This document shows positions 1 to 10,411 of a stretch of 64,000 nt of DNA, piece after piece (within the stretch, counting starts at the first letter, position 1; each line of letters begins with the position of its first letter). Origin of the DNA: Branchiostoma floridae. Taxonomy: Eukaryota; Chordata; Leptocardii; Amphioxiformes; Branchiostomatidae. The notes below the pieces were generated by a model that saw only the letters and a program-made list of their open reading frames with translations, did no database searches and was not told the origin of the DNA. The position numbers were made by a program, and so were the translations under genes. Where the stretch lies: assembly GCF_000003815.2 (NCBI RefSeq), contig NC_049995.1, positions 13,978,262 to 14,042,261 of the forward strand, given 5' to 3'.

Positions 1-2
1 AC

Positions 3-434
3 AACAGAGCCCAGATTCTGCAGGGTGTAATGCTGGACATTCCACATTACACATTCAAAGGAGTCCGAAACTTCTATCGCACCATGTTACGTCGTGCAGA
101 ACACGCATTGCTGGACCTCGATTCTCCACATACAGTAGCACTGGTGAGAGATCTCAAGCGTGACTACCTGCGCCGCCCGACGGACGACGACGACGTCTCG
201 CCCACAGTCAAGGTCAAGGGCAAGGCGATCAGCAGTGGGGCACCCTGTGCAGGTTACCAGCGGGGAACGTGCACGTATGCATCTGACCATCTTGGCCCGT
301 CCGGCGCCAACGCAAAGCACGTGTGCAAGTACTGCCACAAGTTTCGACCCGACGTTCCTCTGCAACACACACCTAAAGATTGCCCCTACGCCGACAAGGC
401 CACACGCGACGCCTACGTGGCAGCTAGGGCATGA
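3..434 (+). CDS. Gag-like protein, C-terminal part, of the Ngaro-type element
   Basis: The frame is open from base 3 and stops at TGA 432-434. The N-terminus is outside the window, so the ATG at 30 is internal. The last third contains Cys and His residues spaced like a zinc-binding motif (CAGYQRGTC, then HVCKYCHKF, then H and DC), as is usual near the end of Gag in DIRS-order elements, where it is thought to bind the element RNA. The stop is followed directly by CTAG, and the RT ORF continues in the same frame after this single stop, so the boundary may be bypassed by readthrough. Gag assignment rests on position and the Cys/His cluster. Confidence 0.65.
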   Translation, partial: NRAQILQGVMLDIPHYTFKGVRNFYRTMLRRAEHALLDLDSPHTVALVRDLKRDYLRRPTDDDDVSPTVKVKGKAISSGAPCAGYQRGTCTYASDHLGPSGANAKHVCKYCHKFRPDVPLQHTPKDCPYADKATRDAYVAARA

Positions 435-2639
435 CTAGCTTTCGGGTCGTCTACTACAGACTTGAACGCTGAGTTAGGTGATGCATCAGACGTTCTTCAC
501 TTCGACAATCACTCTAGCGTTACCTTTAGTCCCCAATCAGAATTTGACAATGATTCCACTATTACATTAGGTTCCCAATCAGACTTAAGCAGTAGAACCG
601 GCCCTGTTTTGGGACACACTACTCTCACGGAGACTCACGGTCAGGAGCCCGTCACCCTCGTCATGAACCCGCCGCAGAGCGGGGAGGCCACGGAGTGCAG
701 CAAGGCATCGCTGGCAACGTCCCAAGACAGACCACACTCTGCATCTTCAGTCGGTAGCCTCACGCAGCACACCAGTAATGCCACCGCGGAGTCTCGGCGT
801 TCATGCCCCGCACATACCGGACTGCGCATACAGCCAACACGACTTCCCGGCATCTCTTCGTGCTCAGGCCCGCACAGCTTTGCAGCTGGTTCAGTCGGTC
901 TCGTCACAGCGGACATGTGGTCAGCAAATACCGTCACGACCCTTGACGTGCCTTCGCCTAAACCGATTCCTCCTCGCTCTGCCATTGAACTTCATGAGCT
1001 AGTGTACGACTCCGGGACACTCAACTTCCAGGGTTTACGTCTCCCCGTCAGTTCCAACTTGAAGATACCAGTGTGGAGGGCCACCTTGTCCCAGTACCAC
1101 GACAGTAAGGTCGCAGACTTCTTAGAATTCGGCTGGCCCGTAGGTTACACCGCAGCGACACTGCCTCGGTCCACGGCACGCAACCACACGTCGGCGACAC
1201 AGTACGGCGCTGATGTTGACGCGTATATAGCCAAGGAAACGAGACTCGGCGCTACCCATGGCCCCTTCGACGCTCCTCCCTTCGAGCGACTCACATGTTC
1301 GCCATTACAAACAGTGCCAAAGCGAGATTCTGACAAACGCCGAGTAGTTCTAGACTTGAGCTTTCCACCCGGGAATTCCGTCAACAGTGGTATACCCGGG
1401 CACGAATATCTGGGAGAGCAATTCAACCTTATACTCCCTAGTTACGACGCCTTCGAGGATCTACTCCGAAGCAAGGGTCAAGGCTGCTACATGTTTAAAC
1501 GGGACCTTAGTCGCGCATACCGGCAGATACCAGTAGACCCGCACGATCACCATCTCCTGGGCTACTGCTGGCGAGGCAAATACTACTTTGATTCATCGTT
1601 CCCGTTTGGCCTTCGGTCGGCCGCCATGGCCTGTCAGCGGACCACCAACGCGGTGTCCTTCATCTATTCCCTCCAGGGTTTCTCCTGCGTCAATTACATT
1701 GATGACTTTGGCGGCGCAGACACCCCAAGCAGAGCGGACGCAGCATATCTCGCCCTGGGTCAAACGTTTGACGATCTCGGCTTGGCCGAGTCTATAGAGA
1801 AGGCCACTCCGCCCTCTACCGAGATGACCTTCCTTGGCGTCGGCTACAATTCCAGCGTGATGTCCAAGGTGGTGACACAAGACAGACTCACTGACACCCT
1901 GAGCGAACTCGCGCTGTGGACAGACAAGAAGAGAGCAACGAAGCGAGAAGTTCAAGCCCTTCTCGGCAAGCTCTCCTTTATCTCGGCCTGCGTCACACCC
2001 GGCCGCGTCTTCTTATCGCGTATCATCACGACCTTGAGGGGCTTACGCAGCAACCATCACAGGGTCCGCATCAGTACTGAATTCCGCAAGGACATCAACT
2101 GGTGGCTCCACTTCCTGGTGGAATACAACGGCGTCTCACTCTTGCCAGACATAGCGGGTCGCAGGGCCCCTGACGTCCCAACTACAGATGCATGCCTTTC
2201 CGGCTGTGGAGGTACCTTCAACAAAGAATTCTTTCACGCCGAGTTCCCGCCGGAAATCGCCGAGTCCAATCATCCAATACACCGTCTAGAGATGCTAGCA
2301 GTCATCGCAGCCTGCAAAGCCTGGGGCGCTGCCTGGACCGGATGCACGATAGACATCGCCTGCGATAACTCTGTGACAGTACACGTTATCAACTCGGGAC
2401 GCTCGATCGACGCCTTCCTGCAGTCGTGCGCCAGGGAGCTCGTCTACCTGCAGGCCAGGCACGATTTCCACCTCTCGGCGCACCACATTCCTGGGGTCGA
2501 CAATAGATTGGCTGACTTTCTGAGCAGGTGGCACATCGACGCCAAATACCAGACCTTGTTCCGCGAAGCCACGGTCAGCGAAGCATGGACAGAAGTCTCC
2601 GCAAACCACAACTGGTTTCACTTCTCCCATTCCTGGTAG
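435..2639 (+). CDS. Reverse transcriptase-RNase H of the Ngaro-type element
   Basis: Same frame as the upstream gag, separated only by TGA 432-434, and ending at TAG 2637-2639; about 734 codons. No good ATG lies near the 5' end, so it is probably made as a gag fusion or from a non-AUG start. The first ~200 residues are Ser/Thr-rich and not recognised. RT motifs follow: VPKRDSDKRRVVLDLS, then MFKRDLSRAYRQIPV with the first catalytic Asp, FPFGLRSA, and NYIDDFGGAD with the catalytic Asp pair. RNase H follows with TTDACLSGCGG, HRLEMLAV (Glu) and ACDNSVTVHV (Asp), ending in HHIPGVDNRLADFLSRW. The arrangement matches DIRS/Ngaro RT-RH. No frameshift seen. Confidence 0.88.
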   Translation, partial: LAFGSSTTDLNAELGDASDVLHFDNHSSVTFSPQSEFDNDSTITLGSQSDLSSRTGPVLGHTTLTETHGQEPVTLVMNPPQSGEATECSKASLATSQDRPHSASSVGSLTQHTSNATAESRRSCPAHTGLRIQPTRLPGISSCSGPHSFAAGSVGLVTADMWSANTVTTLDVPSPKPIPPRSAIELHELVYDSGTLNFQGLRLPVSSNLKIPVWRATLSQYHDSKVADFLEFGWPVGYTAATLPRSTARNHTSATQYGADVDAYIAKETRLGATHGPFDAPPFERLTCSPLQTVPKRDSDKRRVVLDLSFPPGNSVNSGIPGHEYLGEQFNLILPSYDAFEDLLRSKGQGCYMFKRDLSRAYRQIPVDPHDHHLLGYCWRGKYYFDSSFPFGLRSAAMACQRTTNAVSFIYSLQGFSCVNYIDDFGGADTPSRADAAYLALGQTFDDLGLAESIEKATPPSTEMTFLGVGYNSSVMSKVVTQDRLTDTLSELALWTDKKRATKREVQALLGKLSFISACVTPGRVFLSRIITTLRGLRSNHHRVRISTEFRKDINWWLHFLVEYNGVSLLPDIAGRRAPDVPTTDACLSGCGGTFNKEFFHAEFPPEIAESNHPIHRLEMLAVIAACKAWGAAWTGCTIDIACDNSVTVHVINSGRSIDAFLQSCARELVYLQARHDFHLSAHHIPGVDNRLADFLSRWHIDAKYQTLFREATVSEAWTEVSANHNWFHFSHSW

Positions 2640-2716
2640 AAACTCCTCTCGCTGCTCCTAGTGCAGAACGCTAGGCCAGCAAACACCACCCCTCCCCAAC
2701 AACAGACTCCAGCTGA

Positions 2717-3733
2717 CCTTTCACCTTCCCTCCCGTTACAGCTACCGCCTGGCGGCTCCTACAACAGGACACCAGAGACACCCAACGGTCCGCCTTCGCA
2801 GCTTCCACACAGGCTAACCACCGGACTCACTTCGCCGCTTACCTGGGCTTCTGCGAGTATTTCCATCAACAGCCTTTCCCAGCCACCCCGCACCTCCTGT
2901 CCTGCTACGCGCAGTTTCTCAGCCGAACACTCAACTCGCCAGCCTCCATCTCTCATTACCTCTCCTCCGTGAAGCTCCTACATCACTTACAGGGTTTCCA
3001 CGACCTACACCTGAAACACTTTGAACTGCAGCAAACGCTCAAAGGACTGAAGCGCAACTTACAACACCGCCCAAGAGTCCCTCATCCCGTCACCCCAGAA
3101 TTCCTCTTCCAGGCCCACCTATCTCTAGACCATTCAAAACCAAAAGACGCCACCATCTGGGCTATCTTACTCGTGGGCTTCTTCGCCTACTTCAGGAAGT
3201 CTAATCTCGTCCCCCCCACAGCACGCGCATTCAAGCCAGACCACCATCTCTGCCGTCGTGACATCCTAGTTGCTCCAGAGGGCCTTCTCATCCGCACGAG
3301 TTGGTCTAAGACAATCCAGCCGAACGAAAGAGAGGTGTTGACACCAGTCCTGGCCATCCCAGGCTCTCCTCTCTGCCCAGTCGCCGCCTACAGACGCATG
3401 CTACACATCGTCCCTGCCTCACCAGACTCACCCGCCTTTCTACTCCCGTCCACGCCTCGCCGACCATGCAGACCGGTCACCAGCTCCATCCTGGAGAAGG
3501 CCTTCGCCCAACTGGTCGCCTCCGCCGGTAGGCCTCCGGGCTTTCACACCCTGCATGACCTTCGGCGCGGAGGTTACACGCTCGCCTTTGAAGCAGGCGT
3601 CCCCAGGGAACTCCGACAGCGGCACGGTGACTGGCGTTCCGACGCAGACCTGTTCTACCTGCAGCCCTCCATGGCACAGCGACTTCGGCTTCCAGCGGCC
3701 ATGAGGACACTGATCCTCCAACGCACCACCTAG
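2717..3733 (+). CDS. Tyrosine recombinase (YR) of the Ngaro-type element
   Basis: The frame opens after TGA 2714-2716 and ends at TAG 3731-3733; about 338 codons, in the -1 frame relative to RT. There is no early ATG, so the start is uncertain. The N-terminal half (HFAAYLGFCEYFHQQ onward, 2828-3110) has the look of a core-binding domain. The catalytic half shows LLVGFFAYFRKSNL with the box I Arg, HDLRRGGYTLAFEAG with the HxxR pair, RQRHGDW with the second His, and DLFYLQPS with the nucleophilic Tyr. Known role: it inserts the circular cDNA by site-specific recombination, giving no target-site duplication. All expected catalytic residues are present. Confidence 0.88.
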   Translation, partial: PFTFPPVTATAWRLLQQDTRDTQRSAFAASTQANHRTHFAAYLGFCEYFHQQPFPATPHLLSCYAQFLSRTLNSPASISHYLSSVKLLHHLQGFHDLHLKHFELQQTLKGLKRNLQHRPRVPHPVTPEFLFQAHLSLDHSKPKDATIWAILLVGFFAYFRKSNLVPPTARAFKPDHHLCRRDILVAPEGLLIRTSWSKTIQPNEREVLTPVLAIPGSPLCPVAAYRRMLHIVPASPDSPAFLLPSTPRRPCRPVTSSILEKAFAQLVASAGRPPGFHTLHDLRRGGYTLAFEAGVPRELRQRHGDWRSDADLFYLQPSMAQRLRLPAAMRTLILQRTT

Positions 3734-3843
3734 CCACGCGACAACATCGCCGGGACGACCAACTTCTCTTCCAACCCCAGAGAACTCTTACTCACCAACT
3801 CACACTCTCATCTCCTTCTTGGCACACCTCACTCTGTTCGGCC

Positions 3844-3937
3844 TGGCCTTTGACATACAGAAATGTACAGACTCTGGACTACCATTAAAAATGTCATGCG
3901 CCAAGCTGTCTGTTCGTGATCATGAGTTGGTGTAATT
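3844..3937 (+). repeat. Split direct repeat, copy 1 (B1) of the Ngaro-type element
   Basis: 94 bp identical to 4596-4689, offset 752 bp. It starts TGGCCTTTGACATAC and ends GGTGTAATT, about 110 bp after the recombinase stop. Confidence 0.9.
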
Positions 3938-4595
3938 ATGGTGGTACCGCGCCATCTGGCGAGGTAGCGGGGAATTTCACCACGGGCCGGTCACATGACT
4001 CTCCCTGGCCAATCGCAGCAGTCTCAGATGAGAAGCTCTTCCGTCAAGTCAGACATCCCCCGTCCACCCCGGCAACACAGACTCTCCCGAAGACTCTCTG
4101 CGAGGCACGCTCACAACCACCCAGCTCAGCAGAGTCAGCGCACTCTCCCCTCCCGTGACCGGGCTTCATAGACTTCAAGCAGTAGCAGAACTCACATTAC
4201 GAGCAGACTCCTATTATTGCATCACAGGACAACTGACTCTAACTCTGTTCATAACCAGTCCGTTTTAGTTTAGCAGTAGCCAACTTTCGCTTAGTTTATC
4301 AAGGTTCGTAGATCAGTTAGGTTAGCAGTTTGTTATATAAGACTCGTGAGCAGAAAGGCTCACACCAAGCGCTCAAGCATCCGGCCGATGCCACGTTCTC
4401 CACAAACGGAAACTTCTAGTTAGCTTAACGACTTGTTCCGTCGGTTAGGTCGCTCGACTCCTATTATATCAAGTTTACGTACCTCGTGTTACTTAACTCT
4501 TTCACCTGTTAACGCATGCCTTCGACGTTATTCGCACAAGCCTAGTTCTCGATCATAATGTTAAAGCATACGCTTGATGCCTGGGTCGATACCCA
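3938..4595 (+). repeat. Probable A2 segment of the Ngaro-type element
   Basis: The 658 bp between the two 94-bp repeats. By the A1-B1-A2-B2 rule this should repeat the element's unseen left end. It has no convincing ORF (the 80-codon reading at 3916-4158 has no recognisable domain). Confidence 0.55.
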
Positions 4596-4689
4596 TGGCC
4601 TTTGACATACAGAAATGTACAGACTCTGGACTACCATTAAAAATGTCATGCGCCAAGCTGTCTGTTCGTGATCATGAGTTGGTGTAATT
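4596..4689 (+). repeat. Split direct repeat, copy 2 (B2), right end of the Ngaro-type element
   Basis: Exact 94-bp copy of 3844-3937. Its end at 4689 is taken as the right boundary of the element. Confidence 0.88.
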
Positions 4690-4892
4690 GTTTAGTTATA
4701 CCTCAAATTAAGATCACATTGCCTGTCAGGCAAGAATTGGACAAGCTTGCACATAAATGTGGAAGCTTGTCGGCCACCAGCTCAAATAGGCTAGCAGCCT
4801 CTATTTTAAGGGTTGACATTGTATAGGAGCTGATGAGGAGATGACAAAATATCCTTATGTTGTCAGCTCATTTTTCTTTAAAAACTTTTCAG

Positions 4893-7800
4893 GTGTAAGG
4901 TGACACAACATGATGGCAATGATCCAGTGTATGACTGGGAGGGAGAGGGTGAGAGGATCATACTGTCTGTTACAGGTAAGCAGACTCAAGTATTAATTAA
5001 ACAAGTTCTCTTCGTCCCTGTAGACACATGAGGCCAGGATTTTTTCTTTCTCCTATCTGTCTGTCCTGTGCCACAGTTTGTGTTGATCCTTATGGATGCC
5101 AGTTAGTCTGATACTGTTATCCTCCACATGGTTTTAGGTCTTTCTTGTTATCTTCTCCCATCTTTGACTGGTTTCCTCTTAAGGGCTGATTTTTAGTTTG
5201 TCACCCTCAGTAAATGGCCATCTTAACCCTTTGCTGTTGATTTTTGGTTGAAAGGTCCAAAAACTATGGTGAGTTTCTTTCTTCCTAAAATGCACATAAC
5301 AATGTAACAGAGACATGTACTGCAGTACAGTATTGTATACAAAATGAACATTAATTAATTTTGATGTTATTTCTAACCAAACAGATGATGAGCCAGGTGA
5401 TGACACCACAGTTGGAGGACCAGGGAACGGAGTCGATGTTGGACTTGCTGTAGGCCTGTCTGTGGCTGCTGTAGCTGTACTAGTGATCATCGCACTGCTT
5501 GTTGTGCTTATCAAGAAGATAAGAAATAGACCATCACCAACACCAGGTAAGACAAGGGTACTAGATACACATGCATGTAAGTCAGTTACATGAACTAGAG
5601 TAACTGTTGATTATTATGCCAGGTATAAGGAGGCAGGCTCGCACAAGAGGTAAGAACAGCCTCCAACCTTGACTTGAGGATGAGAATAGATACATTACCG
5701 GTACCACCATTTTATGGTTTTTCCTGTATTTGAGAATGTAGTTGGATAGCAATGTCTTTTTGTAATAGTCCTTATCTAACTTTGAATAACGTCCAGTTAA
5801 GGTATCTTTTCGATTTTTCCATGTTTTTTATTTTATTTTATTGAACTTCTTTGGACTTTTTGACCACATAGTACATATAAGTATTTCTGTAATGATTTTT
5901 GGTACTATGTGATTTTAATTTCAACAGACCACTCTGATTATATTAATTTTATTACATTGCAGTATCTGGAGAGGATGGCCATGGTAGCCCAGGAAATGGA
6001 GGAATACAAATGGTAATGAAACATCTTTTTCAGCTAAGTCTTTCATCCAATCAGCAATATTACTAATCAGCTGTAGAATATGAAGTTCAACATAATGTTT
6101 ACTCATATGTATTACACATCATAATACATTTTACCAATACCCAGTAATTATAAGATTATGAGGCATAAGGAAACATTGCCTTGTTTTTCATTAGATCCAA
6201 CAGGTAGACTAATCCTTAACTTACGTCGATGTAGGTTAGACATCCAGGTAATAAGATACACCAAAAAGTAGTTACTCAAGCAAATGGATATGGTTTTGGA
6301 AACGATCAGACGTTTCGGATAGAATCCACTATGATCCTTCGTCAGTGACACTGAAGTGATCTGGAAGAAACAGGTCTTTAATACTCTAACTATGAATGAA
6401 GACAATTTCAGATGTCCAATAGGAAACATTGTTAGACAATTCAGACAGAAGACAATTTGGATTCCAAGGAAAACAAATTTAAGGTAAGGCAATATCAAGC
6501 TGAAGACAATTTGGATTTCAAAGGATAGCAAGGCTAAGACACAGTTAATGCAAATGGCTCAATTAGCTCCTGTTGTTTTAGTTGCAGGAGTTGTTTCAGT
6601 TGCAATCCTTAACTTTATATATTGCAATACATGATGGTATTAAATATTGATCTGATATGTTCATGACTGTAATAATACTATGAAATAGGTAGTCACTGTG
6701 GTGCTGATGCCCGATATTTCTATGTGAAACCCTAAACCTAGAAATCTACTTGTTTTGCACCAAGCGAAGTTCTAGGGTTCGAATTTGGCTCTGTATAACG
6801 TTAAATCCTAGGCCTGTAAGTGCTAATTTTGTACTGTATTTAAGTTTAAGATACTAAATGTTTTGTTCTTTTCACATCCAGAGCCAGCTTCCCCCTAGTC
6901 ATCAAAATGGCACAATCACTTCTGGAGCCCAAGATGAAATTGTAGACTCAGAGGATGGTCCAAGTGGTCCTGCCACGGGAGAGTTTGGAATTGAACATGA
7001 GGGACCACCCACCTCACCTGGAGATCATGCAGAACCAGGTATGTGTGTAATTAGGTATTTAAGTTCCCTTTAGAATATTTTCTGGTTTAGCAAAACAACT
7101 TAAAGTTAGTGAAAGGTTTACTTAATGCTAGAATAAATGTGTTTAAGACGGCCAGAGACATTATACCCTAAAATAGAGATTGGTTGTTAATGATATGTCC
7201 TCCAGCAACACAGCAACACCAAGGATGCATGAATTTTAATGCATTTGTACATATGCATGCATAGAAGCATACATTCCTTTGAGGTTAATCAATCAATTAA
7301 TTTTATCAAAGATCACTTGTAATAGTGGTGCTCAAGATCAGCTAAATTAAATTATTCCTTTCCCCACAGAAGAGCCTTCAGGAGGACCAGTAACAGAAGA
7401 GTCATCTCAGGATGGTACGTCAGAACAACCACATACACAGCCGACTCAGCCGTCAAATGGGGCAGACGGGGGGTCGCTACCTTATCTTGTCATAGAATCA
7501 ACAGGGGCAGGTATGGTTTTCAGAAATCCTTTCCTACACTATACAATCTGACTTTACATTTACAACAAAAATCCAGACTGATGCACAAGTGGTTTTGCGT
7601 CCATGTCCTGCTAATGTATTCTTTTCACTAGTGTGTGGCTTTATCAAGTTTTGTAACATCAACGATGTTTGACGAGTAATTCTGCAATGTTGATTGAATA
7701 AATAAAGAAAAGAGGAAAAGCAATTAAGGTTATGACTCTTACCTGAGTCTACTTTTGGTTATCTTTTGCAGGCCGACCCACCCAGCCAGAAAGCACCAGT

Positions 7801-8094
7801 GGTGCCCCTAGCACAATTTGGCCTGATATCTACGACATAGTCGAAAGTAATCTGCGCTCAAAGTACCGCTCTAGTTTGGCACGAGCACTGGGACTTGGCG
7901 AAACTGATATCAGCAATATTGAAGAGGACTATCATCTACGCGCACGTGAGAAGCTGCACCAAGTTCTGCTTCTCTGGAGAGAACGGAATCCAACTGCTAC
8001 CCCCGAAACCCTTGCTATAGCTCTTCGCAGCTGTAGGTGTAACGCAGTTGCTAACTTGGTGGAAGAGCTTTGGCTAGGTCATAATAGGAGATAG
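4893..8094 (+). CDS. Death-domain transmembrane receptor, C-terminal seven exons
   Basis: Exons by splice sites and phase: 4893-4975, 5385-5546, 5623-5649 (a 27-bp microexon), 5963-6012, 6882-7038, 7370-7510, 7772-8094 (TAG 8092-8094). Upstream exons are outside the window or beyond the retrotransposon. The second exon encodes an acidic juxtamembrane stretch and a hydrophobic helix (VGLAVGLSVAAVAVLVIIAL, then VVL and a basic stop-transfer KKIRNR), so this is a type I membrane protein. The cytoplasmic linker is Gly/Pro/Ser/Glu-rich and low complexity. The last exon encodes a death domain of about 90 residues (IWPDIYDIVESNLRSKYRSS to VANLVEELWLG). Known: death domains recruit adaptors such as FADD, TRADD or MyD88. 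The ectodomain family cannot be told from the ~27 residues visible, so TNF-receptor-like or another lancelet death-domain receptor are both possible. Confidence 0.8.
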
Positions 8095-10411
8095 AAATAT
8101 CACGTGCTAAACTGTCCCTCCAATTGTGGAAATTGTATAACTGCATTCCATACAATATCGTCTCAAAAGAAAATGTGACAATTCTAGCCATAAATTTTAA
8201 TGAATGTTAAAAATCAAAAACATTATTTCATAATGTTGCAATTAAAAGTCGTCATGTTTTACATGTAAGTACATTAATTTTTGTACTTACTTTGCCATGA
8301 TGGCCAACTGCCATTTTGAATGTCACATATTGATTTAAAATTTTAGACATAGAGTAATCTGAAGAAGAAAAAGGGAAAAACTTATTGCAGCATTGTAATT
8401 TACGTTATACCTAGCCATGAATTGTTGACCGATGTACTTCCACAGGTAACTTAAACTTTCACAAATAATTTTGAATAAGTTTGAAAACCAAGCTACCTCC
8501 TGGCAGGCCACGCTGCAAGTTTCTTGTACATTTGTACATTAAAAAATATGTACATGTGTATTTTCCAACTAAGGTCACACCACACATTGAATATCTTGGT
8601 TCTCAAATTTGATATGATAAATTCTAAACCTGGAAAATCAACATGAAAGCTGAGAGGCTAATCTGTACCTTGCAATGAGTGAAGTTTTTACTTTTCAATA
8701 TCTATATGTAACGCTTGTTCACCTCTATCCACAGGATAACCTTAAAATTAGTCGTTCACTTCTCACTGAACCTTTGCTTTAAAATTGTCAGAGAACCTGG
8801 GTCCAAGAAAATAAATTAGTGTGGCCTATTAAACTGGGAATAAAAGCAGTTTTCACTGCCAATCTGGTAATTTTTAAAAGTTTGAAATAAGAATTAATCC
8901 TAATGTAATGTACGGAGTTGTAAGCAATGTACTGTAGCTGGTTGTGAAAACATTTTTAGAGGCTGTTTTAATAATAGTGGGTATAATGTATTAGACTGAG
9001 GCTCACAGAAGTTTTAAAACAGAATATATGACATTTGAAACATTTTCATAAAACAACAATGTATTGTATATTTTGGGGCATTCAAGTACATGCACTACTT
9101 TATTATTGGTTTTGTACAATGCAAAGATTGACTGATTGAAATGAAATATTGTGAAAAATAGACCACTGTTGTAAAGATAAGATCCAAGGCTTTGAAACTT
9201 ATAGAAAAAAAAGATAGTGAAAAATTGATGAATTGTTATGGTAAGCTTTTATTGGTGGTGTTGGTCAATTGTTTGCACCTGTACATAGGAAATTCTGTTT
9301 GTAATAATCAGCGTATTACTCAGACTAAGGAAAATCATTTTAAAAAATACTTTTACAAAAAATATAAATACAATAGATGCAGTATAATGTTGACAGTTGC
9401 ATGCATCAAGCAGTACAATCCATTTTAATGAACTGTAACCTTTTGACAGGCCTGGGGTGATTTTAGCAAATTGAAGACTTTGTAATTCAAGTAAGACTGT
9501 TCATTGTATTTTTCAACAACCAAGTCTGAGAAAAAAGTTTGTGAAAATTTAAGAGAATCTAATGTAAGATATTGTCATTTTATATTTCAATGATCATTGT
9601 ACAGTAACTGTGATACTTTTGTAGGAACAATTACAAGATTGTGCAACAGTGTGTATTATATTTTACAAAGTATACCTAATCTACACTTGTATTAAAAAAG
9701 AATTACCGCAATTTGCTACAAAATCTCACTGTAGATAGCATAATAAGGTTACCAGTATATATACATTCATGTCAGCGAGACTGAGTGCATTCATGAAAAG
9801 TTTTGATAATTTTGTAAATATCAATGACATGATTTCAATATCCAACCTATGTATACAAAATGAAGACTGCAATTAATGCCATTTTGGAGAGTAATATCAC
9901 AATGTGAAAAAAATAAAAATCCTTGAAACTCCCTGTATAAAAATATACTTTGCAGACTTACGAAGGAGCTAAGAGGTTTTCTGGTAAAAGCAGTGGTCCT
10001 TATGTACGGGTACCTGTACATATATTTTGCACCTGTTCTTGCAATATCTTTCTACTAACTGTTAGTGTATCTCTTTCTCACATCGTGTACTAATTTAAAA
10101 ATGTACTAAACAACGGAAAAGAGAGTTTGAGCCAGATCCTTGTAACTTCTCCTTTCTCTACATTCAACATGAATATTCACTGTACATATATAATGTGTCT
10201 GTTTTTGTATGTTCAATGGTAACGTGGCTTCATCAAATCTCAATTTATTACATATATCCCTCATTTTGCTGGACACAGTATTTCTAGTTGTATAAATAAG
10301 AGTTAATTCATTCATATACAAAGGCATTCAAGTCAATGACAAGTTGTTTCCTGAAAACCATCATTGCAGAAAAGGAAGTCAATGTTATTTTGTAATCATT
10401 TCCTGACTCTT
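8095..10411. other. 3' UTR of death-domain gene and convergent intergenic DNA
   Basis: AT-rich sequence without a supportable coding exon. It lies between the stop of the plus-strand receptor gene and the stop codon of the minus-strand kinase gene, so the two genes end tail to tail. Several AATAAA-like hexamers are present (for example near 8811 and 9908); none could be singled out as the used poly(A) signal. Confidence 0.5.

Larger units (their letters stand above)
1..4689 (+). mobile_element. Ngaro/DIRS-type tyrosine-recombinase retrotransposon, left end outside window
   Basis: Seen: three consecutive coding blocks on the plus strand (gag C-terminus, reverse transcriptase plus RNase H, tyrosine recombinase), then a 94-bp sequence at 3844-3937 repeated exactly at 4596-4689. 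Known: elements with RT-RNase H followed by a tyrosine recombinase instead of a DDE integrase are DIRS-order retrotransposons, and the Ngaro and PAT groups have split direct repeats in the order A1-ORFs-B1-A2-B2. Inference: 3844-3937 is B1, 3938-4595 is A2 and 4596-4689 is B2, while A1 lies left of base 1. No methyltransferase block is visible, which favours Ngaro. Apart from the gag stop and the shifted recombinase frame, the ORFs have no internal stops, so the copy looks young. Confidence 0.85.

Noticed and set aside
3916-4158. 80-codon frame between the split repeats as a fourth element gene
   Set aside because: It starts in the repeat and has no known motif; the segment is better explained as the A2 repeat.
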